NCBI RefSeq assembly: GCF_009184865.1
Contig: NZ_CP045096.1
Location: forward strand, 5,518,001 to 5,582,000
Direction of reading: 5' to 3'
Origin: Streptomyces phaeolivaceus
Lineage (GTDB): Bacteria; Actinomycetota; Actinomycetes; Streptomycetales; Streptomycetaceae
Length of the DNA stretch: 64,000 nucleotides
Shown here: positions 52,454 to 60,322 of the stretch, piece after piece
Position numbering within the stretch: position 1 is the stretch's first letter
Layout of the letters: every line of letters starts with the position of its first letter
Program-made: the position numbers and the translations under genes
Notes under the pieces: model-generated
Database searches by the model: none
What the model was told of the DNA's origin: nothing
What the model saw: only the letters and a program-made list of their open reading frames with translations

Positions 52454-52591
52454 GTTCAAGCTCTGAGCGGGCCTCTGCTCAGTCTCTGAGCGGGTCCTCC
52501 GTTCAGTCTCTGAACAAGCAGTCAGGTGCGTTCACTCAGTGAACAGAACTCCGTTCACTGAGTGAACGCCGCTCCCGTTTCCTGAGTGAAC
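52454..52591. repeat. Array of six 15-bp dyads (GTTCACTCAGTGAAC type) at about 23-29 bp spacing
   Basis: Sites begin at 52454 (imperfect), 52477 (GCTCAGTCTCTGAGC), 52501 (GTTCAGTCTCTGAAC), 52530 (GTTCACTCAGTGAAC), 52553 (GTTCACTGAGTGAAC) and 52577 (imperfect). Spacing is 23, 24, 29, 23 and 24 bp. The arms are conserved while centres vary. This looks like a multi-site operator, centromere or iteron array left by a mobile element. It differs from the Streptomyces parS sequence (GTTTCACGTGAAAC). Confidence 0.7.
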
Positions 52592-53083
52592 AGCCGGGCC
52601 GCTGTGGGGCGGGAGTGTGCCGCTGGCGATGGTCGACCCGTCCGGCTCATTCCGATCAGTCTGCGCGTCGACGGGCGTGCGCAGGACACACCCACCGGAC
52701 CCTGACTGACGGCACGCAGCCACCAGCCCTCTGCTCCGGTGTGCGCTCTCCGTTCACGGCGAGGCACTGGCGAGAGTCTTCCACGGCCTCGCCGACTGCC
52801 AGCTCCTCTCTCCCGTAGCCGCATCACGGGCCTGGCCCGGCGGGCCTCAACGATGCAGCAGGGTGTCACTCCGTACACCAGCGCGAACTGGAGCTTTGCG
52901 TATGCGACTTCCCCACCCCGGCGCTGATAAGTGGCGCAGGTCACATGAAATGCGTCTCAGTATTCGAGATCATTGGCTGATGGGCCGTCAGGATTCACCT
53001 TCGATGCCCATCTCGGTGGCCCACTTGGGCCACTTAGGGCACGCGGAGGGCACGCACCCCTAAAAATGGTCTAGACAACAAAC
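52592..53083. other. No clear gene; degraded mobile DNA
   Basis: Short frames on both strands lack recognisable domains. AT-richer sequence near 52900-53080 precedes the terminator of the tRNA. Probably decayed element DNA adjoining the tRNA-Gly, a common integration hot spot. Confidence 0.35.
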
Positions 53084-53110
53084 AAACCCCAGGCCGCTGA
53101 CCTGGGGTTT
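53084..53110 (-). terminator. Intrinsic terminator of tRNA-Gly
   Basis: AAACCCCAGG and CCTGGGGTTT form a 10-bp stem with a 7-nt loop. On the minus strand it is followed by TTTGTTTGTTG, a U-rich tail. It starts 5 nt after the tRNA 3' end. Confidence 0.85.
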
Positions 53111-53115
53111 CATCA

Positions 53116-53189
53116 TGGAGCGGGTGACGAGAATCGAACTCGCGCTCTCAGCTTGGGAAGCTGATGTTCTACCATTAAACTACACCCGC
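53116..53189 (-). tRNA. tRNA-Gly (anticodon CCC)
   Basis: The minus strand folds as a full cloverleaf. The acceptor stem is GCGGGTG/CACCCGC and the D-arm contains AGTTTAATGGTAGAAC. The anticodon stem is TCAGC/GCTGA with loop TTCCCAA (anticodon CCC), and the T-arm is GCGAG-TTCGATT-CTCGT. CCA is encoded. It decodes GGG. Confidence 0.95.
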
Positions 53190-53407
53190 GTAAGACGCCG
53201 GTTCGTGCCGGTGTCGGAACGCGTCGTTACTTTACCTCATGTCGGGCCCCGCGTGCTGAACGCATGGGGCCCGGTGGTGTTTCCGGGGTGGGGACGGGGC
53301 TGCGGGGCGCGGGAGTTGGGGCGTACCGTGGAGGTGCGGAAGAGGGCCCGGGTGGGCCTTCGGCGGGATCGGAGTGCCGCCTGGAGGGCCGTCCCAATCA
53401 TCCCGTA

Positions 53408-53641
53408 ATGTGGCGGTTCCTCGTCAGGTCGGCGAAGGTCGACCGTCAGACGCGGCTCTTGGGGAAGGGACTCTTGGACTTGATGGAGCGCACCGTCGTC
53501 CGTTGTGCCGATGGGCACGTGTTCAGCACCGCTTCGTTCCCGATGCAGCAGGCCGAACGCCTCGGCCCCGGTCGGCTCATGCGCTGCCCACGCTGCGCCC
53601 GGTTGCGCAGTGTCGTACCCGTGGCTCTGGAAAAGCGGTAA
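53408..53641 (+). CDS. Small conserved Streptomyces protein with C-x2-C motif
   Basis: 77 aa. RTVVRCADGHVFSTASFPMQ, then RLGPGRLMRCPRCARLRSVV, match a small family often found near dcd in Streptomyces; cysteines and a histidine suggest zinc binding. No ribosome site is visible, so the start is uncertain. Function unknown. Confidence 0.6.
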   Translation: MWRFLVRSAKVDRQTRLLGKGLLDLMERTVVRCADGHVFSTASFPMQQAERLGPGRLMRCPRCARLRSVVPVALEKR

Positions 53642-53749
53642 CGGCAGAAGCGGTAACGGCAGGAGCGGCAGCAGCAGTCGTAGCGACTCAGGCGCGCGGT
53701 TCGTCCGGCTGGTTAGGGACGGTCCGCGCGTCTTGCGTATCCTCGGGGC

Positions 53750-54325
53750 GTGCTTCTCTCAGACAAGGACATCCGGGCCGAGATCGACGCCGGACGGGTG
53801 CGGATCGATCCGTACGACGAATCCATGGTGCAGCCGTCGAGTGTCGACGTGCGTCTCGACCGCTTCTTCCGGGTGTTCGAGAACCACCGCTACCCGCACA
53901 TCGACCCCTCCGTGGAGCAGTCCGATCTCACGCGGCTCGTCGAACCCGAGGGGGACGAGCCCTTCATCCTGCACCCCGGTGAGTTCGTGCTCGCGAGTAC
54001 GTACGAGGTCATCACGCTCCCCGACGATCTCGCCTCGCGGCTGGAGGGCAAGAGTTCGCTGGGCCGTCTCGGGCTCGTCACCCACTCCACCGCCGGGTTC
54101 ATCGACCCCGGGTTCTCCGGGCACGTGACCCTTGAGCTGTCGAATCTCGCCACGCTCCCCATCAAGCTCTGGCCGGGCATGAAGATCGGGCAGCTGTGTC
54201 TGTTCCGGCTCAGCTCGCCGGCCGAGTTCCCGTACGGCAGCGAGCGGTACGGCTCCCGCTACCAGGGGCAGCGCGGGCCCACCGCCTCCCGGTCCTTCCT
54301 CAACTTCCACCGGACGCAGGTGTGA
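53750..54325 (+). CDS. dcd: dCTP deaminase
   Basis: 191 aa, GTG start. [30 protein letters not shown], the catalytic region [20 protein letters not shown] and GYVT-like GHVTLELSN are all present, with the C-terminal [16 protein letters not shown] that closes over the nucleotide. It converts dCTP to dUTP in thymidylate supply; actinobacterial members may also remove phosphate. The PRTase gene follows by 2 nt. Confidence 0.96.
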   Translation: MLLSDKDIRAEIDAGRVRIDPYDESMVQPSSVDVRLDRFFRVFENHRYPHIDPSVEQSDLTRLVEPEGDEPFILHPGEFVLASTYEVITLPDDLASRLEGKSSLGRLGLVTHSTAGFIDPGFSGHVTLELSNLATLPIKLWPGMKIGQLCLFRLSSPAEFPYGSERYGSRYQGQRGPTASRSFLNFHRTQV

Positions 54326-54327
54326 GC

Positions 54328-54840
54328 ATGTCCCAGGTCGTCCGCGAGAACCTCAGCTACGAGGCCTTCGGCACCGCCGTACGCGAACTCGCCCAGACCA
54401 TCGCCGACGACGGGTACGAGCCCGACATCGTGCTCTCCATCGCCCGCGGCGGCGTCTTCGTGGCCGGCGGGCTCGCCTACGCCCTGGACTGCAAGAACAT
54501 CCACCTCGTGAACGTCGAGTTCTACACCGGCGTCGGCACGACCCTCGACATGCCCGTCATGCTCGCCCCCGTCCCGAACGCGATCGACTTCTCCGACAAG
54601 AAGGTCCTGATCACGGACGATGTCGCCGACACGGGCAAGACGCTCAAGCTCGTCCACGACTTTTGCCTCGACGCCGTGGCCGAGGTCCGGTCCGCCGTGA
54701 TCTATGAGAAGTCCCACTCCCTCGTGAAGTGCGAGTACGTGTGGAAGCGGACCGACGAGTGGATCAACTTCCCGTGGAGTGTGCTGCCTCCCGTGCACCG
54801 GTCGGGGGAGGCGTCCAAGGCGAACAGGGAAGCCCTCTGA
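54328..54840 (+). CDS. Type I phosphoribosyltransferase
   Basis: 170 aa. The PRPP loop is KKVLITDDVADTGKTLKLVH, and an upstream IVLSIARGGVFVAGGLAYAL forms the pyrophosphate-binding part. It resembles xanthine-guanine-type salvage enzymes. The gene starts 2 nt after dcd, consistent with a nucleotide-metabolism operon. The specific base cannot be deduced. Confidence 0.87.
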   Translation: MSQVVRENLSYEAFGTAVRELAQTIADDGYEPDIVLSIARGGVFVAGGLAYALDCKNIHLVNVEFYTGVGTTLDMPVMLAPVPNAIDFSDKKVLITDDVADTGKTLKLVHDFCLDAVAEVRSAVIYEKSHSLVKCEYVWKRTDEWINFPWSVLPPVHRSGEASKANREAL

Positions 54841-55947
54841 TCACGTCCGTGAGGCCGTGCCGCAGGCGGCGTCGTCGGTCTCCCGCAGGCGGGCGTCCAT
54901 CGATGTGCTCCGGTCGTACGGGTCGACCTCCGGGCCCTCCGCCGGGTCCGACGTGGCGCGGTCCGCGCTGAAGCCGGGGGTGAGGTAGCCGGTGAAGGTG
55001 TCGCAGCCGCCGTTGGTGGTGTCGACCTTGTAGGAGACGAGGGAGAACGTGCCCGGCTCGATGATGATCTTCGCCGGGTCGTCCCAGCTCATCACGACCT
55101 CGCGGCGCACGATGGTGCGCGCGACCTCGTCGCTTCCCTCCGCCGCCCGCACCACCGGATAGACGTACGTGACATCGGTGGTCACCTCGACCGCGCCGCG
55201 CTCACCCTCCCGGTACGTGATCCGCCCCCGGGTCTTGACCACGTCCCCGACGAGCCGGACCTCCGTGTTCTCGAAGCGGCTGAACAGCAGCAGCGGATCG
55301 TTGTCACGGCTGGGCGCACGGAACGCCGTCGCCAGGAAATCCTGGACGTCCTGCTGATGAGGATTGATCGACGCGATCGCCCTTCTCGGGCGCTCCCCGC
55401 GCAGCACCCCGGGATCCAGACTGGACGCGGTGAGGAAGTCCCGGCTCTCCTGGAGCGCCCGCGCGACCTGCGCCTTGCTCATCCAGCCGGTCGCCCGTGC
55501 CTCGGGCAGTCCGATGCCCGCCGTCCCGTCACCCCACCGCACCGCGGGCGACCCCCTGAACGGCTCGTCCACGGTCGGGAGTTGGGCCGCCCCGTCCGCC
55601 GCCGGCGGCTGATCAGGACGTTCCGACTCCACGGCGAGCGGCGCGCCCCCGCCGTCCCCGCCGCCGAACCAGCCGACCACCCGCCCCGGCGCCACCGCCA
55701 CGACCAGCAGGGCGACCGCGACCAGCAGACCGATCGCGTACCAGCCCTTGCCTCCCCGCCGCCGGGCCGGTGGCGGGGAGCCGCGCCACGGCTCCGGTCG
55801 CGCGGTCTCCTCCCGTAGCCGCCCCGCCACCATGCGGGCCCGCGCCGACGGTTCCTCGGGTGCGTTCGTGGTCCCCGCTTCGGATTCGCGAAGGAAGCGC
55901 TCCCATTCCTCGTCCGGTATGGACTCCCCACCCTTGCCGTTGCCCAC
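54841..55947 (-). CDS. Conserved single-pass membrane protein
   Basis: 368 aa, GTG start. A hydrophilic N-terminal 70 residues, one helix (about 70-88), then an extracellular domain of about 270 residues with SKAQVARALQESRDFLTASS and VRREVVMSWDDPAKIIIEP. Streptomyces species carry this protein beside dcd. Function unknown. It converges with the phosphoribosyltransferase gene with no gap. Confidence 0.75.
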   Translation of the reverse strand: MGNGKGGESIPDEEWERFLRESEAGTTNAPEEPSARARMVAGRLREETARPEPWRGSPPPARRRGGKGWYAIGLLVAVALLVVAVAPGRVVGWFGGGDGGGAPLAVESERPDQPPAADGAAQLPTVDEPFRGSPAVRWGDGTAGIGLPEARATGWMSKAQVARALQESRDFLTASSLDPGVLRGERPRRAIASINPHQQDVQDFLATAFRAPSRDNDPLLLFSRFENTEVRLVGDVVKTRGRITYREGERGAVEVTTDVTYVYPVVRAAEGSDEVARTIVRREVVMSWDDPAKIIIEPGTFSLVSYKVDTTNGGCDTFTGYLTPGFSADRATSDPAEGPEVDPYDRSTSMDARLRETDDAACGTASRT

Positions 55948-56075
55948 GACCGGCCCCCGCCCCTCTCGTGCGACCGGCCCCTCCCCGGGGGCCGGTCATT
56001 TGTCTGTGCATCATCACACAGCCGGAATCGGCTCCATGGGCGGTCCGTGGACCGTGGCCGGCACGTGAGCAGTGG

Positions 56076-56888
56076 TCAGTCGGCCGGGAGGGCCCGGACG
56101 CCCCACCGCTCGAAGTCGTAGATGGTCTCGTTGACACGGAAGCCGTCGATGGCACCGATCCACATGAAGTCCCGGCCCTTGCCGACGGCGGCGCTGTAGA
56201 GGGTCGCCGGGGCGCCGCCGTCCTGCAGTGCTGTCTTCACCGCGGCGAAGGTGCACTGAGCTGCCTGGGTGCAGCCGGTCGCGGTGGCCGCCGCCGCGTT
56301 CGTGAGGTACCAGTAGCCGCTCGTGGCGGCGTCGAGGTACGGGCTCCAGCGGTTCGTCACCGGGGAGGCAGGCGGCACCCACACCAGCGTGGAGTAGTTG
56401 ATGCCGTCGTTCGGGGCGGCCAGGTTCGGGTCGATCTCGAACCTGATGTTCGGCATGTTCGGCTGGCCCCCGCCGTAGCCGACGTTCTCGCCCGTCTGGA
56501 ACACGTGGAAGCCGACCTCTTGCAGGCCCGCCACCGACTTGCCGTAGAAGTCGATCTCGTTGCCGAAGTCGACCTTCTCGCTGGGGGTGGCCAGGGTGGT
56601 GGACTTGTCCGCCACCGCGATACCCAGGCTGCCCCGGCCGTACGGCGGGCGCTGCGCCGCGCTCGGCGCGTCGAACGAGCCGAACGGGCCGTTGCGCAAC
56701 TCGGCCACGGGCGAGCCGATCGTGTTGCGGGTGATCACACCCCAGTGGTCCGAGGGGCGGGACTGTTGGCCGTTCTCGTCCCCGTGGCCGTCGGCCGACG
56801 CGCTGCCGGGGAGGATCGCGGTGGACAGGGCGACGAGCAGTGTGGCCAGGAGCACCGTTCCCCGGCGGATGCCAAAGCGAGCTTTCAC
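56076..56888 (-). CDS. Secreted hypothetical protein
   Basis: 270 aa from the GTG at 56888, chosen because AAGGAG lies 5 nt upstream and overlaps the alternative GTG at 56894. The signal peptide is RRGTVLLATLLVALSTAILP with cleavage likely after ASA. The mature part is rich in Gly/Asn/Thr with NIRFEIDPNLAAPNDGINYS, and has one pair of cysteines near residues 213-220. It looks like a secreted beta-rich protein; I do not recognise the family. Confidence 0.7.
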   Translation of the reverse strand: MKARFGIRRGTVLLATLLVALSTAILPGSASADGHGDENGQQSRPSDHWGVITRNTIGSPVAELRNGPFGSFDAPSAAQRPPYGRGSLGIAVADKSTTLATPSEKVDFGNEIDFYGKSVAGLQEVGFHVFQTGENVGYGGGQPNMPNIRFEIDPNLAAPNDGINYSTLVWVPPASPVTNRWSPYLDAATSGYWYLTNAAAATATGCTQAAQCTFAAVKTALQDGGAPATLYSAAVGKGRDFMWIGAIDGFRVNETIYDFERWGVRALPAD

Positions 56889-57005
56889 ACGCACTCCTTG
56901 TGGAGGTGTTCAGGGTTCAGGACTCGGTCACGTTATCTGACGGTATGTGAATAAATGATGATGATTCATTGCGAAATCGTGTATTTAGTTCATTTGCGGG
57001 CATAC

Positions 57006-57044
57006 GGCAGGGCCCCGGCGCAGCGACTGCGCCGGGGCCCTGCC
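57006..57044. terminator. Strong bidirectional terminator hairpin
   Basis: An 18-bp perfect stem (GGCAGGGCCCCGGCGCAG with its complement, 3-nt loop) lies just after the stop of the Yip1-type gene on the minus strand. It separates that gene from the secreted-protein gene. Confidence 0.85.
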
Positions 57045-57059
57045 CTACGAGAGGCTCCC

Positions 57060-57992
57060 CTAGAACGTGCCCAGCTTGATCAGCGAAAGGATCGCCACCA
57101 GCTGGATCGCCGAGGCGCCCAGCGCCTTCGGCCAGGGGAGGTCGTGGGACTTGGAGACCATCAGGGTCAGCAGGGCGCCCGCGGCGACCCAGGTGATCCA
57201 GCCGAGGATCTGGACGAACGAGGCGTCGCCGCCCGCGAACATCGCGACCACCAGGCGCGGCGCGTCCGTCAGGGCCATGATCAGCATGGAGAGGCCGACC
57301 GTGGGCTGCCAGGCGCCGTCGCCGCCGAGCTGGCGGGCCAGGGTGTGGGTGACCACGCCGAGGACGAAGGTGCTCACCACCATCGTCACGGCCGTGACCA
57401 GGACGATCGGCACGGCGTTCGAGAGCGTCGCGTTGATCGCGTCCTCGCGGGCGCCGTCGAACCCGAAGACGGCCAGCAGGCCGTACAGGAACGACACGAT
57501 CAGGGCCGGGCCCCACACCGAGTGGTCGCGCATCACCAGGAACGTCTGGTTCGGGCTGGTGACGATGCCCTTGAGGAGCGCCTTCCAGGGCAGCCGCGGG
57601 CCGATCGGGGCCGCCGGGGCGTTGCCCGCGCGGTAGGTGTCGCCCTGCTGGTACGGGTCCTCGCCGACGGCGAACATCTGCGTGTGCCCCGGGTTGTTGG
57701 CCGCGTACGGGTCCACGCCGCCGTGCGGTTGCCCGCCGTCGTCGCCGAAGTACTCCGGCTCGCCGTGGTCGCCCTGGCCCCCGTAACCGCCGCGGTGCCC
57801 GCCGCCGTGCGTCTGCGGCCAGCCGCCCTGACCGCCGCCCCGGGCACCGCCGTACGGCGGCCCGGGGGGCGTCTGGGGGTAGCCGTACGACGGGCCGCCG
57901 GCCTGCGGGGCCTGCTGTCCGTACGGAGGGTTGTGCGGTCGCGCTTGAGGAGCGCCGTTGTCCCGGCCGCGTCCGATCCTGAATCCAGCCAC
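57060..57992 (-). CDS. Yip1-domain membrane protein with Pro/Gly/Tyr-rich N terminus
   Basis: 310 aa from the GTG at 57992. Residues 1-125 are low-complexity, rich in Pro, Gly, Tyr and His. Residues about 140-305 hold five hydrophobic segments of the Yip1 type (WKALLKGIVTSPNQTFLVMR, then SHDLPWPKALGASAIQLVAI). No good ribosome site is present. Actinobacterial members are common; function is unknown. Confidence 0.78.
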   Translation of the reverse strand: MAGFRIGRGRDNGAPQARPHNPPYGQQAPQAGGPSYGYPQTPPGPPYGGARGGGQGGWPQTHGGGHRGGYGGQGDHGEPEYFGDDGGQPHGGVDPYAANNPGHTQMFAVGEDPYQQGDTYRAGNAPAAPIGPRLPWKALLKGIVTSPNQTFLVMRDHSVWGPALIVSFLYGLLAVFGFDGAREDAINATLSNAVPIVLVTAVTMVVSTFVLGVVTHTLARQLGGDGAWQPTVGLSMLIMALTDAPRLVVAMFAGGDASFVQILGWITWVAAGALLTLMVSKSHDLPWPKALGASAIQLVAILSLIKLGTF

Positions 57993-58167
57993 GTCATCGA
58001 ACGTACCTGGTCCCGGGCGACCGCGTGCCGGGCCGGGGGCAACCGGCCCGGCTTTGCGGCCGAGCTGTGACATCCCCTAAGGGATCGTCAGGGGCGGGTG
58101 AGGGGCGGCCGAGGGGTCCACCGGGGGACGCGTTCCCGCAGGCCCGCACGGGTCTCGGCGTGAGGCA

Positions 58168-58233
58168 CAGTGGCTGCTCAGTGGCTGCTCAGTGGCTGCT
58201 CAGTGGCTGCTCGGCGGCTGCTCAGTGACTGCT
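58168..58233. repeat. Six tandem 11-bp repeats (CAGTGGCTGCT)
   Basis: Six head-to-tail units, four exact and two with one or two changes, run into the 3' end of the FG-GAP gene. The stop codon at 58222-58224 lies inside unit five/six, so repeat slippage would alter the protein's last residues. Confidence 0.85.
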
Positions 58234-59700
58234 CAGGTACCTGCCGTACGACAGTGCCGACGACGGGGACGGCAGGCCCAGCTTCTTCGGGGTGAGGGCG
58301 ACGGAGCCGGTGACGGAGGTCTTCGGGAAGACCCAGACGCCGCCCGACTTCGCGTTCTCGCCCGGGGCGCCGACGGCCGTGTCCGGGGTGCCGTCCTTGT
58401 CGTAGTCGCCGGTGGCGACGGCCGTGCCGAAGGCGTCGTTCGTCTCCGCGACACCGGGGACGCGGGGGCGGTCCTGGTGGTAGGGGACGGAGGTCGCCTC
58501 GCCGTACTTGTCGACGAGGCCGCCGGCGTGTCCCAGCAGCAACGTGGCCGCGCCCGCCGCCCTGCGGGTGCCGATGGCCTCGCCGGGGGCGCCCGCGACC
58601 AGGTCGTCACGGCCGTCGCGGTTCCAGTCCAGTACGGCGAGGGAGGCGCCGAAGCGGTCGCCGTCCTCGGCGACGCCGTACACGCCGACCGTGTCCTGGT
58701 TGAGGGTCTGGGAGCGCAGACCGAAGGAGCCCTTCGCGTCGCCGTACTCGATGTGGATGCCGCCGCCCTTGGCGTACGACTCCGGGCCGCACGGGTCGTC
58801 GATGTTCTCGTCGGCGATCTCCCGGCACTCACCGAGGGCCAGGTCGTCCAGGCCGTCGCCGTCGAAGTCGCCGACGGCGAGCGCGGAGGCGGCGCCGTTG
58901 TCGGAGTTCCAGGTGTTGGCCATCCGGCGTTCGGCCTCGTCCCACGTCCACAGCCGTACGTGCGACTGGGTGGAGGGGGCGTTGATCGTGTGGTAGGCGA
59001 GGGCGAGGTCGTCCGTGCCGTCGGCGGTGAAGTCGCCGGTGGCCAGGAGCGGGGCCCGGCCGCCCATCGGGGTGGCGAGGACGGTGGTGACGACGAGGTT
59101 CTCGCCGTTGTCCACGGCCGCGCGCATGACGACCTTGTCCCGGCCGCCGATCACGAGGTCCCGGCCGCCGTCGCCGGTCAGGTCGGCCGCCGCGACCGAC
59201 CAGCCGTACGCCGACCTCGCCGAGGGGCCGAGCAGGGCGTTGGATCCCGGGCCGGTGCCGTGCTTCGCGCCGCCTACGACGACCACCGCGCCCGCGTCCG
59301 CGCCGCGGCCGTCGACGTCCTCGCCGGGCGCGCCGACGATCAGCTCCGCGAGTCCGTCGCCGCTCAGGTCCCGCAGCAGGACGGACGCGCCGAAGCGGTC
59401 GCCCGCCTCCGGGCTGCCGGGGACCTCGGCGGTGGCCTGGCTGACGCGGATGCTCCCGTACCGGCCGAGGCCCTTGGCCCCGCCCCAGACGAGGTTCACA
59501 TAGCCGGCCTTCGCCTTGCCGCTCACGGTCCCGTCGGGGACGCCGACGGCCAGGTCCGCGTAGCCGTCGCCGTTGAAGTCGCTGGTCAGGGGGGTGGTGT
59601 CGGCGGCGGGCCGGGCGGTCGCCGGGTGCGGGACGAGGGCCAGCGCGAGTGCTGCCGTGGCCGCGGTGGTGGCGGCCAGGGCGTACGTCCGTCTGTGCAC
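58222..59700 (-). CDS. FG-GAP/integrin alpha N-terminal-like secreted protein
   Basis: 492 aa from the GTG at 59700 (CTGGAG at 7 nt). A signal peptide (about 8-35) precedes seven FG-GAP blades, many with the Ca2+ loop pattern D-x-N-G-D-G-x-x-D, for example DFNGDGYADLAVGVPDG and DFDGDGLDDLALGE. It should fold as a secreted seven-blade beta-propeller, possibly for adhesion or ligand binding. The 3' end lies in an 11-bp tandem repeat. Confidence 0.88.
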   Translation of the reverse strand: MHRRTYALAATTAATAALALALVPHPATARPAADTTPLTSDFNGDGYADLAVGVPDGTVSGKAKAGYVNLVWGGAKGLGRYGSIRVSQATAEVPGSPEAGDRFGASVLLRDLSGDGLAELIVGAPGEDVDGRGADAGAVVVVGGAKHGTGPGSNALLGPSARSAYGWSVAAADLTGDGGRDLVIGGRDKVVMRAAVDNGENLVVTTVLATPMGGRAPLLATGDFTADGTDDLALAYHTINAPSTQSHVRLWTWDEAERRMANTWNSDNGAASALAVGDFDGDGLDDLALGECREIADENIDDPCGPESYAKGGGIHIEYGDAKGSFGLRSQTLNQDTVGVYGVAEDGDRFGASLAVLDWNRDGRDDLVAGAPGEAIGTRRAAGAATLLLGHAGGLVDKYGEATSVPYHQDRPRVPGVAETNDAFGTAVATGDYDKDGTPDTAVGAPGENAKSGGVWVFPKTSVTGSVALTPKKLGLPSPSSALSYGRYLSSH

Positions 59701-59832
59701 GGGGGGCTCCAGGTGATGGCCGGATATCGGGGTGGGTGCTGGCTGGTTCACCTGTGTGACACCTGGAGGCCTCGTGGGGTTGTGCGGGCGGGGTCGGGGA
59801 CCGGGACCGGGGTCGGGACCGAGAGCCGAGGG

Positions 59833-60228
59833 CTACGACCAGAACTCGCTCTCCTTGTCCAGGTCCTCCTGGCACTCGTCGATGTCCGTCATCCTGTCGC
59901 CGACGATCCGGAAGACGAGGCAGCCGTTCTGCTCGATCCGCCTGCCGCCCCGCTCGGCGGTGTACCGGTGCACGGAGACCGCGTGGCCCCGGCCGTCCAC
60001 GCAGATGTGGCTGAGGTCGACGCTGAAGGTTCCGCCGGTCTCCTCGAAGAGCCGCTGGTAGAGGCCGATGATCGAGTCCTGGCCCTTGTAGTCGCCGGAC
60101 AGGAGGTGGCTGCCGGGGACGTGGTGGGTGCAGTCCGAGGCCATCAGGCCGCGGAGGGTGTCCATGTCGCCCCGGGAGAAGGCTTCGTAGCCCTTGCGGA
60201 CGAGCGCTGCGTTCGGGTGTTCGGTCAT
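59833..60228 (-). CDS. SnoaL-like (NTF2-fold) protein
   Basis: 131 aa from the ATG at 60228. LVRKGYEAFSRGDMDTLRGL, then DCTHHVPGSHLLSGDYKGQD and FRIVGDRMTDIDECQED are typical of SnoaL/NTF2-fold proteins, which act as small isomerases, hydrolases or binding proteins. There is no polyketide cluster nearby, so the substrate is open. Confidence 0.82.
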   Translation of the reverse strand: MTEHPNAALVRKGYEAFSRGDMDTLRGLMASDCTHHVPGSHLLSGDYKGQDSIIGLYQRLFEETGGTFSVDLSHICVDGRGHAVSVHRYTAERGGRRIEQNGCLVFRIVGDRMTDIDECQEDLDKESEFWS

Positions 60229-60322
60229 GGGGATCGCCGGCCTTTCCGGGTTCTGTAAGTAATCTTCCTTTTGTTCGATTATCGTCCCGGTTGGGGTGCT
60301 TCGCAGGCTGGCCAGGGCGAGG

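Noticed and set aside
52454..52591. CRISPR array
   Set aside because: Units are short palindromes with 8-14 bp between them, not long identical repeats with 30-40 bp spacers, and no cas genes are present.
52454..52591. Chromosomal parS sites
   Set aside because: Streptomyces parS is GTTTCACGTGAAAC; these dyads have different centres and spacing.
53116..53189. tRNA-Gly as the attachment site of the element ending at 42645
   Set aside because: It is more than 10 kb from the integrase with intact conserved genes in between, and no repeat of its 3' end is seen near 42650.
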